A DNA stretch of 64,000 bases, from assembly GCA_902628195.1 (NCBI GenBank), contig CACOLY010000001.1:1-64000 (forward strand). The letters are read 5' to 3'. Below the pieces are notes generated by a model that made no database searches, was not told the origin of the DNA, and was given only the letters and a program-made list of their open reading frames with translations. Of this stretch, positions 52,125 through 60,098 are shown piece after piece. The position numbers and the translations under genes are program-made. The stretch is from an uncultured Pelagibacteraceae bacterium. Lineage in GTDB: Bacteria > Pseudomonadota > Alphaproteobacteria > Pelagibacterales > Pelagibacteraceae. The first letter of the stretch is position 1; each line of letters starts with the position of its first letter.

Positions 52125-53257
52125 ATTTTACCAAGATAGCTTTCTAAAAACTTCTTATTTTTAACTAATTTTTTCAAAAAAATATTTCTTAAAAATGTAG
52201 TTAAAGGATTAGATAAATGGAATGCAAATTGATTAAATTTTGATCTATTATTAACCATTCTAATTTTACTAACCCTATTTTTAAAATAACTATTTTCTGT
52301 TTTATTTTCTATGCTTTTAAATAATTCATAGGCACCCTCTATTGACTGTGATGCTCCCTGGGCAAATGATGGAGGGAAAGCAAAAAGAGCATCACCTATA
52401 AAATGAATATTATCATTTTTTAATTTAGAAAAATTATTGCTGATAAATACTGGGAATATCTTTATTTGCTTAATTTCATTTAGAAATTCTCTCATCTCTA
52501 ATGGAATATCATCTAAAATTTTTTTGATAAAATTATCATCATTGAATAACAAATGGTTTTTTTGTTCATTTATTGAGAGGTTGTATTTCAATATCGCTAT
52601 GAAATTTAAATCTCCACTAGGACTTACAGGATAAATTACCTGATGAAAATTAGGACCTAAAAACAACGAAATATTCTTACAATCAATTTTTTGAGAATTA
52701 GGTATTGTACCTCTTATAGCCAACATTTTATTGAACCTTGGTTGAGTTTGATTATTAGAGATAAGACTTTTGCTTTTTGAAAAAACTCCATCTGATATAA
52801 TCAAATAATCACATTCAAAAATTTCATTATTTTCAAAATCAAGTTTAATCTTTTTATTTTCTTGATCTATCTTCGAAATATTGTGATTGGTTTTTATTGA
52901 ATCTCCTAAACCCATCTTTAAAAAATTGACTAAGTCAGACCTTTTCAAAGTTGTATATTTACATTCTTGTGAATTAAATTCAGAAATATCCAAATCGCAT
53001 ATCTTATTAGAGCTTTTAATAGAATAGAAATTTATTTTTTCTGGATTGAACTTTTTATTATCTTTAAATTTATCAAATCCAATTTGATTTAAAAATTTCA
53101 CGCTATTAACTGATAACTGAATTCCATAACCTTTATCTAAATCAATTGTGTGGTTTTTTTCAAAAACTGTAATTTGATAATTTAAATTTTTTTTGAATAA
53201 ATTAGCAATAAATAGTCCTGAAATACCAGCTCCAATAATGCCAATTTTTTTCATCAA
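52115..53257 (-). CDS. FAD-dependent monooxygenase (UbiH/salicylate hydroxylase-like)
   Basis: The 380-residue flavoprotein has the N-terminal FAD loop GIIGAGISGLFIANLF, a central YLIISDGVFSKSK (DG motif of PHBH-fold hydroxylases) and the C-terminal GDALFAFPPSFAQGASQSIEGA. These are typical of aromatic or quinone-ring hydroxylases. The substrate cannot be told from sequence; ubiquinone synthesis is one option. It follows mutY with a 4-nt overlap. The start could be either of two adjacent ATG codons. Confidence 0.85.
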   Translation of the reverse strand: MMKKIGIIGAGISGLFIANLFKKNLNYQITVFEKNHTIDLDKGYGIQLSVNSVKFLNQIGFDKFKDNKKFNPEKINFYSIKSSNKICDLDISEFNSQECKYTTLKRSDLVNFLKMGLGDSIKTNHNISKIDQENKKIKLDFENNEIFECDYLIISDGVFSKSKSLISNNQTQPRFNKMLAIRGTIPNSQKIDCKNISLFLGPNFHQVIYPVSPSGDLNFIAILKYNLSINEQKNHLLFNDDNFIKKILDDIPLEMREFLNEIKQIKIFPVFISNNFSKLKNDNIHFIGDALFAFPPSFAQGASQSIEGAYELFKSIENKTENSYFKNRVSKIRMVNNRSKFNQFAFHLSNPLTTFLRNIFLKKLVKNKKFLESYLGKIYR

Positions 53258-54234
53258 TTTTTCTCTAAATATTGAACAACTTTTTTTGTAAATGAAGGTA
53301 ACATATAACTGCCCAATTTTTTTCTATCAAACCAATAAGCTGATGAAAATTTTTGATTATCTTTTGAATATTGAATTTTTATATTCATGTTCATATTAGA
53401 CATCTTAAAATTCAAATTTTCATTAAAATTTTTAGGATTAGATAATTCTTCCATAGGAAATATAGATAAATTTTTTAAAAAATTAAATTTAGTATTTTTA
53501 ATTAATAAATATCTTTGATCTTTTTTGTAAACTTTAAGGATAAAATATTTGTCTTTATTTTTTTTTATGTTTTTAGTTAAAGTGAAATCTTTGTTTATAA
53601 AAGATTTACAATTTTTCCTGATCGGACAATGATTACATATTGGATTATTTGGTTTACATATTAAAGCCCCTAGTTCCATTAATGCTTGAGCGTAATCACT
53701 AGATCTCAAAGTAGTTCCAAATATAGTTTTTTTTTGAAGAAGATTATCTTTTTGAATTTCTTTTTTTTTTTTTAAATAAAGGTATCTTTTTAAAACTCTT
53801 TCGATATTTCCATCTAGTGGAATATTTGGTTTGTTAAATGCAATAGCTAAGATTGCATTTGCGGTATAATTTCCTACACCAGGTAGAGTTAATAAATCTT
53901 CAAAATTGTTAGGCAATTTACCATCAAAATTTTTAATAATAATTTTTGCAGTTTTTTTTAGATTTCTTGCTCTAGAATAATATCCAAGACCTTCCCAAAG
54001 TTTTATTAATCTTTTCTCATTTACTTTTGCAAGAGAAACTAAAGAGGGTAAATTTTTTATAAATCTATTAAAAAATGGAATTACAGTTGTAACTTGGGTT
54101 TGCTGCAACATAAACTCACTAATTAATGTATAATATTGTTTTTTTTTTAAAGAAACTTTTTTTCTCCAGGGTAAAGATCTTTTATTTAAATCGTACCATT
54201 TAAGAATTTTTTTTGCTATTATCTTTTCTCTCAT
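53254..54234 (-). CDS. mutY: MutY, adenine DNA glycosylase
   Basis: MutY removes adenine mispaired with 8-oxoguanine. The 326 residues show LPWRKKVS, EFMLQQTQVTTVIPFF, GLGYYSRARNL, LPGVGNYTANAILAIAFN with the catalytic Asp in PLDGNIERVL, and the 4Fe-4S ligands in CKPNNPICNHCPIRKNC (Cys-x6-Cys-x2-Cys-x5-Cys). A NUDIX-like 8-oxoG-sensing tail follows. I start at 54232-54234. An upstream in-frame ATG (54279) lies inside the divergent gene. The start codon directly abuts the next gene's start. Confidence 0.95.
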   Translation of the reverse strand: MREKIIAKKILKWYDLNKRSLPWRKKVSLKKKQYYTLISEFMLQQTQVTTVIPFFNRFIKNLPSLVSLAKVNEKRLIKLWEGLGYYSRARNLKKTAKIIIKNFDGKLPNNFEDLLTLPGVGNYTANAILAIAFNKPNIPLDGNIERVLKRYLYLKKKKEIQKDNLLQKKTIFGTTLRSSDYAQALMELGALICKPNNPICNHCPIRKNCKSFINKDFTLTKNIKKNKDKYFILKVYKKDQRYLLIKNTKFNFLKNLSIFPMEELSNPKNFNENLNFKMSNMNMNIKIQYSKDNQKFSSAYWFDRKKLGSYMLPSFTKKVVQYLEKN

Positions 54235-54723
54235 ATGCAATATAAAAATAATACTAAGCAGAGATTTAGTTCCATTCAAGGTTTAAGATCCTTAAAAGAC
54301 ACTTTGCCAAAAAATATAAAAAAAGTTATCAATAAAAGGGGCCAAATTTATTCAGAAACTTTAAATAACTGGAAGAACATAGCTGGAGAAAATCTTTTTA
54401 AATTTTGTTACCCAAAATCATTTAAAAATTCAAATAAATTTGGAGTTAGTACCCTTCTTATAATGGTAAAAAGAGGTCATGAGGTTGATTTAGAATATTC
54501 AAAAAAAGAAATCATAGATAGGATGAATAATTTTTTTGGGAATACAGTTGTAGAAAAGATTAAATTTACGAGTTTTGAAGAAGAGCTTAAAATTTCTAAA
54601 GATGATAATATTTTGAAAAAAAATGTGACAAAAAACAAATATCAAAAAAAAGTTAGTGATGTTAAAAATGAAAAAATAAAAAAATCACTTCTTGAGCTTA
54701 CAAAAGTATTTAAAGGAAAATGA
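54235..54723 (+). CDS. DUF721/DciA-like protein
   Basis: The 162 residues resemble DUF721 (DciA) proteins: a pattern like NWKNIAGENLFKFCYPKSF and a hydrophobic strand LLIMVKRGHEVDLEYSKKEIIDRMNNFFG. DciA assists loading of the DnaB helicase in many bacteria lacking DnaC. The order mutY / DUF721 / DsbA-like / smc is common in alphaproteobacteria. The ATG abuts the mutY start (CATATG), with no intergenic base. Confidence 0.8.
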   Translation: MQYKNNTKQRFSSIQGLRSLKDTLPKNIKKVINKRGQIYSETLNNWKNIAGENLFKFCYPKSFKNSNKFGVSTLLIMVKRGHEVDLEYSKKEIIDRMNNFFGNTVVEKIKFTSFEEELKISKDDNILKKNVTKNKYQKKVSDVKNEKIKKSLLELTKVFKGK

Positions 54724-55295
54724 AAAAAATTATCTTAATAATATTTATTTATTTTGGTATCATTACTAATATTAATGCTGAAGTTAAAAGAATAGTTTCA
54801 GGACAAGAAAATGCTAAAATTACAATTATTGCATACGAGTCTTTAACTTGTAGTCATTGTGCTGATTTTCATAAAAATATCTATCCTAAACTTAAAAAAG
54901 ATTTTCTTGATACTGGAATTGCTAAAATTGAATTTAGACATTTCCCTTTAGATGTTGCTGCTTTAAATGCTGCAAAAATTGCACAATGTAAAAATAATGA
55001 AAGTTTAAAAATATTAGAAAGCCTATACTTAAACCAGCAGGCTTGGATAAAAGGAAATTCAGTTGAAGATTTAAATAACCATCTTAAAAATTATTTAGAA
55101 AAAGGAGGTTTTGATATTAATTTTGAAAAATGTATTAAAAATAAGGAAATAGAAGATTTTGTTTTAAATGATCGAATCGAAGGTGTTAAAAAATTCAAAG
55201 TAAATGCTACTCCTACGATAATTATAAACAATGAAAAGTTTGAAAAGTCTCTAAATTATAAAAATTTAAAAAAAAAAATAGAAAAACTGCTATAA
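54720..55295 (+). CDS. DsbA-family thiol-disulphide oxidoreductase
   Basis: The 191-residue exported thioredoxin-fold protein has a signal peptide (about 1-20, cleaved near NINA-EV), the active site CSHC (Cys44, Cys47), a DsbA-like helical insertion, and a cis-proline loop in VNATPTIII. It probably forms or isomerises disulphides in the periplasm. It overlaps the DciA-like gene by 4 nt (ATGA) and precedes smc by 7 nt. Confidence 0.92.
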   Translation: MKKIILIIFIYFGIITNINAEVKRIVSGQENAKITIIAYESLTCSHCADFHKNIYPKLKKDFLDTGIAKIEFRHFPLDVAALNAAKIAQCKNNESLKILESLYLNQQAWIKGNSVEDLNNHLKNYLEKGGFDINFEKCIKNKEIEDFVLNDRIEGVKKFKVNATPTIIINNEKFEKSLNYKNLKKKIEKLL

Positions 55296-55302
55296 TCCAC
55301 TA

Positions 55303-57699
55303 ATGGAGTTTAAAAAAATTCAACTTAATGGATTTAAATCCTTTGCCGATAAAACAAATTTTTTAATTGAGGATGGTTTAACCGGAATAGTCGGGCCTAA
55401 TGGGTGTGGAAAATCTAATATTGTAGAATCCTTAAGATGGGTAATGGGAGAAACATCTGCAAAAAGTATGCGAGGTTCTGGAATGGAAGATGTAATATTT
55501 TCAGGTACTTCAAACAAACCATCAAAAAATATTGCTGAAGTTTCAGTTACTGTCGAAAACAAAGGTAATGAAGGGCCAGTTCAATTCAAAGGGTTTAATG
55601 AAATTCACGTCAGACGTAAAATTGAAAAAGATAAAGGATCTAAATTTTATATAAATGATAAAGAAGTGAGAGCAAGAGATGCTCAAATGTTTTTTGCTGA
55701 TTTATCAACTGGTGCTCATTCACCCTCGATGATAAGTCAAGGACGTATTGGAGCTCTTGTAACTGCAAAACCCACAGATAGACGTGCAATTTTAGAGGAA
55801 GCTGCTGGAATTTCAGGTTTACATGTTAGAAGGCATGAAGCTGAGCTTAGATTGGGAGCGGCAGAAAATAATTTAAAAAGGGCAGATGAATTAAGAAGAC
55901 AACAAGAAAGACAACTGGCTAATCTTCAGAAACAAGCTGAAGAGGCAACTAAATATAAAAATATATCTGATGAAATAAAAAGAATTGAGGCTGGTTTATA
56001 TTATTTAAAATTATTAGAAATAGATAAAGAAATAAGAGTTGAAAATGAAATTAATACAGAAGCTGAAGGAGAAGTGAGTGGCTATAATAATAAAATTTTA
56101 GAATTAGAAAAACAAATTAAATTTGAAACTGATAAGGTTACACCTTTAAGAGAAAAAAATATTGAAAATCTATCAAGAATTCAACGACTCAATCTAGAAC
56201 TTCAAAATTTAGATGAAGAAAATACTAGAACGCAAGAGGAGATAGAAAATATTAAAAAATCTTTGCAAACACTTGATGAAGATATTTCTAGAGAGAAGGG
56301 AATAATAATCGATGCAAACTCAAATGAAAAAAGGCTAAAGGAAGAAAAAAATGATCTTATAGAGATAGACTCAAAATATTACGAAACAGAAAAACAATCT
56401 AATGAAGATTTGGATCAATCAAAAAGTAAATTAAAAAATGAAATAGAAAATATTAGAACTTTAATTTCTAACAAACAAAATGCAGAAGCAATAAAAGCAT
56501 TAGATAATTTTCAATTTATTATAGAAAAGTTTGCAGAAAATTTTAGTAAAAATCAAAATATTAAAAAAGAGTCAGTAAAAAGAAACGAAAGAATTAGAAT
56601 AATAGAAAAAGAAATTGAGAGTTGGAAAAACTTACTTTCGAATTCTGAAAAAATGGTAAATGAACTTTCAGAAAGAAAAAATAAATCAAACTCTCAGTTA
56701 GAAAAACTTGATAATCAGCCCAAAATTCAGGCGGAAAAAAAAGGTCAAATCTCAGAAAACTTAAGAATATCTGAAAATGAAAAGACCGAAAATGAAAAAA
56801 TAATAAATGAAACTGATGAAAAAATAGAAAATTTAAGAGTTCAACTTAATGAAATTCAAGAACAATCAATTCAAATTAGGGAAAGAAAAGCTAGTTCAAG
56901 AGCAACTATAGATGGACTTAAAAAAAGAAAAAATGATTTAATTGATAGGATTGCTTCTGAACTAAATTTGAATGAAGATAATATTTTAGAAAATTCAAAT
57001 CTTAATGGAGTCGAAGAGCTTCCTGATGCAGTCAATCAAGAAGATTTATTGGATAAAAGAAAACAAGAAAGAGAAAGATTGGGTTCAGTAAATTTAAAAG
57101 CTGATGAGGAAACAAATAAATTTGAAACAGAAATAAAAAAAATGGAACAAGATCGAAAAGATTTAGTCACTGCAATTGTTAAATTAAAGGATAGTATTAA
57201 CGAATTAAATCAAAAAGGAAGAGAAAGATTAATTGAGGCCTTTGAAAAAGTTAATAGAAAATTTAATGAAGTTTATACAAAATTATTTAATGGTGGTAAT
57301 GCAAAGCTCGAGCTTGTTGATTCTGATGATCCTCTTGAGGCTGGATTAGAAATGTTAGTAAGTCCCCCTGGAAAAAGGTTGCAATCGATAACTTTATTAT
57401 CTGGTGGAGAACAAGCTTTAACAGCTTTATCACTTATATTTGCCGTTTTTTTAACTAACCCATCACCAATATGTGTTTTGGATGAGGTAGATGCTCCTTT
57501 AGATGATGCTAATGTAACAAGATTTTGTAACTTACTTGAGGAACTTATAAATATTACTAATACAAAATTTGTAATTGTAACCCATCACGCTTTAACAATG
57601 TCAAAAATGAATAGACTATATGGTGTAACAATGCCTGAAAAAGGAATAAGCCAGTTAGTTGCTGTTGATTTACAAAAAGCAGAGAGTATGGTTGCATAA
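55303..57699 (+). CDS. smc: SMC chromosome-segregation ATPase, short form apparently without hinge
   Basis: SMC compacts and helps segregate the chromosome with ScpA/ScpB. The ends are intact: Walker A GPNGCGKS (31-38), an R-loop/coil start, the signature LSGGEQ (699-704) and Walker B CVLDEVDA (724-731). At 798 residues it is about 350 short of usual SMCs (~1150). The middle (about 175-640) is almost unbroken coiled coil of Glu/Lys/Asn. I see no globular hinge with its glycine-rich interface. The frame is open throughout, so this is not a frameshift. RecN or RecF are unlikely given FKSFADKT at the start. Confidence 0.93.
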   Translation: MEFKKIQLNGFKSFADKTNFLIEDGLTGIVGPNGCGKSNIVESLRWVMGETSAKSMRGSGMEDVIFSGTSNKPSKNIAEVSVTVENKGNEGPVQFKGFNEIHVRRKIEKDKGSKFYINDKEVRARDAQMFFADLSTGAHSPSMISQGRIGALVTAKPTDRRAILEEAAGISGLHVRRHEAELRLGAAENNLKRADELRRQQERQLANLQKQAEEATKYKNISDEIKRIEAGLYYLKLLEIDKEIRVENEINTEAEGEVSGYNNKILELEKQIKFETDKVTPLREKNIENLSRIQRLNLELQNLDEENTRTQEEIENIKKSLQTLDEDISREKGIIIDANSNEKRLKEEKNDLIEIDSKYYETEKQSNEDLDQSKSKLKNEIENIRTLISNKQNAEAIKALDNFQFIIEKFAENFSKNQNIKKESVKRNERIRIIEKEIESWKNLLSNSEKMVNELSERKNKSNSQLEKLDNQPKIQAEKKGQISENLRISENEKTENEKIINETDEKIENLRVQLNEIQEQSIQIRERKASSRATIDGLKKRKNDLIDRIASELNLNEDNILENSNLNGVEELPDAVNQEDLLDKRKQERERLGSVNLKADEETNKFETEIKKMEQDRKDLVTAIVKLKDSINELNQKGRERLIEAFEKVNRKFNEVYTKLFNGGNAKLELVDSDDPLEAGLEMLVSPPGKRLQSITLLSGGEQALTALSLIFAVFLTNPSPICVLDEVDAPLDDANVTRFCNLLEELINITNTKFVIVTHHALTMSKMNRLYGVTMPEKGISQLVAVDLQKAESMVA

Positions 57700-57708
57700 T
57701 CTAAAATA

Positions 57709-57987
57709 ATGCCAAGAGATCAGTTCAAAACTCGCTTAGAGATTGCAAAAAAGAAGGTTTCAAAAAGAAATTTAGACAACAAAAATCACAATCCATCCCC
57801 TATTGGCTCAGCTTTTAAGCTAAGCACAGAATTAGTTTCTGCTGTGGTTGTAGGGACAATTATTGGGTTTATTTTAGATAAGACCTTTGGTACTAAACCA
57901 TGGTTAATTTTAATATTTTTTTTTGTAGGAGTGATTGCTGGTATTACCAATGTAATTAAATCTGCAAAGAATATGCAAAAAAAGTAA
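57709..57987 (+). CDS. atpI: AtpI/AtpZ-like F0 accessory protein
   Basis: The 92 residues have a charged N-terminus and two membrane segments (about 36-55 and 64-80) with the family pattern VVVGTIIGFILDKTFGTKPWLILIFFF, broken by a short loop. AtpI helps assemble the c-ring or supply magnesium. It heads the F0 operon atpI-atpB-atpE-atpF'-atpF, 9 nt after smc. Confidence 0.87.
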   Translation: MPRDQFKTRLEIAKKKVSKRNLDNKNHNPSPIGSAFKLSTELVSAVVVGTIIGFILDKTFGTKPWLILIFFFVGVIAGITNVIKSAKNMQKK

Positions 57988-57994
57988 AAAAATT

Positions 57995-58729
57995 ATGGCA
58001 ACAAATCCAATGACTCAATTCGAAGTATATAGAATTGGGCCAGAGATTAAAATAGGAACTTTTGATATTTCATTTACAAACGCTAGTTTGTTTATGGTTA
58101 TAAGTTCTATTGCAATTTTACTTATTTTTAATTTAAGTTCTAAAAAAAATTCAATATTACCAAATAAACTTCAATTATTAGCAGAGCTCAGTTATTCATT
58201 TGTATCAAAAATGATTAGTGATACAGCTGGTTCTAAAGCAAAACCATATTTTTCATTTATATTTTCTTTATTTATGTTTGTTCTTTTTTGCAACATGTTT
58301 GGAATGATACCTTACACTTTTACTGTAACTAGCCACATAATAGTGACCTTTGTTTTAGCAGCATTTATATTTATCGGAGTTACAATTATTGGTTTTGTAA
58401 AACATGGTTTTGGCTACTTAAAACTTTTTGTACCAAGTGGAGTTCCTGTTGTTTTGCTTCCTTTAATTGTAATAATTGAAATAATTTCTTATTTAAGTAG
58501 ACCTATTAGTCTTTCAGTCAGACTATTTGCAAATATGATGGCAGGTCATACGATGATGAAAGTTTTCGGAGGCTTTGTAATAAGTCTTGGAATAGTCGGT
58601 GGATGGCTTCCACTGAGTTTTTCGGTTGCATTAACTGGTTTGGAGATCTTAGTTGCTTTTCTTCAAGCTTATGTTTTTGCAATCTTAACATGTATCTATT
58701 TAAATGATGCATTAAATTTACACCATTAA
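57995..58729 (+). CDS. atpB: ATP synthase F0 subunit a
   Basis: Subunit a forms the proton half-channels. The 244-residue multi-span protein has the key arginine in SLSVRLFANMMAGH, LVAFLQAYVFAILTCIYLNDA at the C-terminus, and GMIPYTFTVTSH. Normal size for alphaproteobacteria. It is followed by atpE with 18 nt between. Confidence 0.97.
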   Translation: MATNPMTQFEVYRIGPEIKIGTFDISFTNASLFMVISSIAILLIFNLSSKKNSILPNKLQLLAELSYSFVSKMISDTAGSKAKPYFSFIFSLFMFVLFCNMFGMIPYTFTVTSHIIVTFVLAAFIFIGVTIIGFVKHGFGYLKLFVPSGVPVVLLPLIVIIEIISYLSRPISLSVRLFANMMAGHTMMKVFGGFVISLGIVGGWLPLSFSVALTGLEILVAFLQAYVFAILTCIYLNDALNLHH

Positions 58730-58736
58730 CTAACAT

Positions 58737-58742
58737 AGGAGG
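58737..58742 (+). promoter_or_regulatory. Full-consensus ribosome-binding site of atpE
   Basis: AGGAGG lies 5 nt before the atpE ATG. Most starts in this window have weak or partial sites, so this stands out. It fits the need for many c subunits per ATP synthase. Confidence 0.85.
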
Positions 58743-58747
58743 ATATA

Positions 58748-58975
58748 ATGGAATTAGAAGCAGCAAAAATGATCGGGGCGGGTCTAGCAGCCATAGCTTT
58801 AGCTGGTGCTGGTGTTGGTATCGGAATAATTTTTGGTAATTATTTATCAGGAGCGATGAGAAACCCTTCAGCAGCACAAAAACAATTTCCCAATTTACTT
58901 TTAGGTTTTGCTCTTGCAGAGGCAACTGGGCTATTTGGGTTAGTAGTTGCATTAATCATTCTTTTTGCATTTTAA
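58748..58975 (+). CDS. atpE: ATP synthase F0 subunit c
   Basis: The c subunit forms the rotating proton ring. The 75 residues are two membrane helices around the polar loop RNPSAAQKQ. The proton-carrying glutamate is Glu58 in ALAEATGLF. The first helix has the glycine pattern GAGVGIGIIFG. No sodium-type ligand set is obvious, so proton coupling is expected. It has the strongest ribosome-binding site seen in the operon. Confidence 0.97.
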   Translation: MELEAAKMIGAGLAAIALAGAGVGIGIIFGNYLSGAMRNPSAAQKQFPNLLLGFALAEATGLFGLVVALIILFAF

Positions 58976-58980
58976 ATTTG

Positions 58981-59571
58981 ATGATTAAAAAATATTTTTT
59001 TCAGTTAATATTTTTTAACCTCTTTTTTTTAAAAGAGGTTTTTGCAGCTGAAAGTGGAGGTATGCCTCAATTAAACCCTGAGTTTTGGGTCTCACAAATA
59101 TTCTGGCTTATATTAACATTTGGTATTTTATATATTGTTTTATCTAAATTTATTTTACCAAAAATAAGTGGAAATTTAGAGTTAAGAAAATCTCAAATAC
59201 AAGAAAATATTGAGGCAGCAGAGAAACAAAGAGAAGAAAGTGAGTCTAAACTCAAAGAATATGATGAAATAATTCTAAAAAGCAAAATAGAGGCAAAAAA
59301 TATTTTTAAAGACGCAAGAGATAGATCTCTTAAAGATATAAATTCTAAGAGAGAGATCCTAGAGAAGCAAATTGATGAGGAGATCAAAAAAGCAGAACAA
59401 GAAATTAGTGTGCTTAAGAAGACTGGGCCTGAAAAGATTAATAAAATTGCGATTGAAACATCATCAGAAATTTTAAAAAGTTTGATAGGTACTAATATGA
59501 ATAATAGTAGTATTTCAGCGATAGTTCACGATCTATCAAAAAAGAATGGAGATAAATATTATGGTGATTGA
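58981..59571 (+). CDS. ATP synthase F0 subunit b' (AtpF2/AtpG-type)
   Basis: The b' subunit is half of the peripheral stalk, present alongside b in alphaproteobacteria. The 196 residues have a signal-like first hydrophobic stretch, LNPEFWVSQIFWLILTFGILYIVLSKF as the membrane span (about 33-58), and a long charged coiled coil. I prefer the ATG at 58981; a TTG directly before it is also in frame. A perfect hairpin lies over codons 13-20 (see separate entry). It overlaps atpF. Confidence 0.93.
   Translation: MIKKYFFQLIFFNLFFLKEVFAAESGGMPQLNPEFWVSQIFWLILTFGILYIVLSKFILPKISGNLELRKSQIQENIEAAEKQREESESKLKEYDEIILKSKIEAKNIFKDARDRSLKDINSKREILEKQIDEEIKKAEQEISVLKKTGPEKINKIAIETSSEILKSLIGTNMNNSSISAIVHDLSKKNGDKYYGD
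59017..59043 (+). terminator. Terminator-like hairpin inside the start of atpF'
   Basis: AACCTCTTTT (59017-59026), loop TTTT, and AAAAGAGGTT (59031-59040) form a perfect 10-bp stem followed by TTT. Placed just after atpE and within the b' coding sequence, it could act as a partial terminator or as a 3' end stabiliser for atpE mRNA. Function is inferred. Confidence 0.5.
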
Positions 59572-60058
59572 TTCAACCTTTTGGGTAGCTGTATCTTTTT
59601 TTATTTTTTTTGGAGGGTTAATATATTTAAAAGTACCTCAAAAAATAAATGAGATTCTCAATAAACTTATATTAGATATTAAAAATGAAATAGCAGAAAG
59701 TGAAAAATTAAGAACTGATGCAAAGACATTGCTGGAAAATGCTCAAAAAAAACTTGATACTGCTCAATCAGTAAAAAATGAAATTTTAGATCAAGCAAAA
59801 AAAGATAGTGATAGATTGATTATAGAATTAAATGACAAGTTTCATAAATCATCAGAAATTAAAAAAAATTCAGCTGAAAATAAAATTACTCAAATGAAAG
59901 AATCTGCAATAAAAGAGATCAAAAACGCATCAATCAAAATTGCTATGGACTCTGTAAAGAAAATAATAACTACATCAGTAGATAAATCTAAATTAGATAC
60001 TTTGTTCCAAAAAAATTTAGATGAAACCAAAGAAGAGTTAAAAAAAATTAATTCATAA
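59561..60058 (+). CDS. atpF: ATP synthase F0 subunit b
   Basis: The b subunit is the other half of the peripheral stalk. It has one N-terminal membrane helix (STFWVAVSFFIFFGGLIYL), then about 130 residues of charged coiled coil. I prefer the ATG at 59561 (MVIDSTFW, 165 residues), which has GGAG 8-9 nt upstream and matches the usual b start. An in-frame ATG at 59546 would add five residues. It overlaps atpF' by 11 nt and ends the F0 operon; the F1 genes must be elsewhere, as is usual in alphaproteobacteria. Confidence 0.93.
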   Translation: MVIDSTFWVAVSFFIFFGGLIYLKVPQKINEILNKLILDIKNEIAESEKLRTDAKTLLENAQKKLDTAQSVKNEILDQAKKDSDRLIIELNDKFHKSSEIKKNSAENKITQMKESAIKEIKNASIKIAMDSVKKIITTSVDKSKLDTLFQKNLDETKEELKKINS

Positions 60059-60098
60059 TTCTCTTACAATTTTTTTAAAAAACTATAAAATTATCATC

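Noticed and set aside
58518-58952. 144-codon antisense frame over atpB/atpE
   Set aside because: It spans two well-supported genes and shows no family features; a by-product of their codon pattern.
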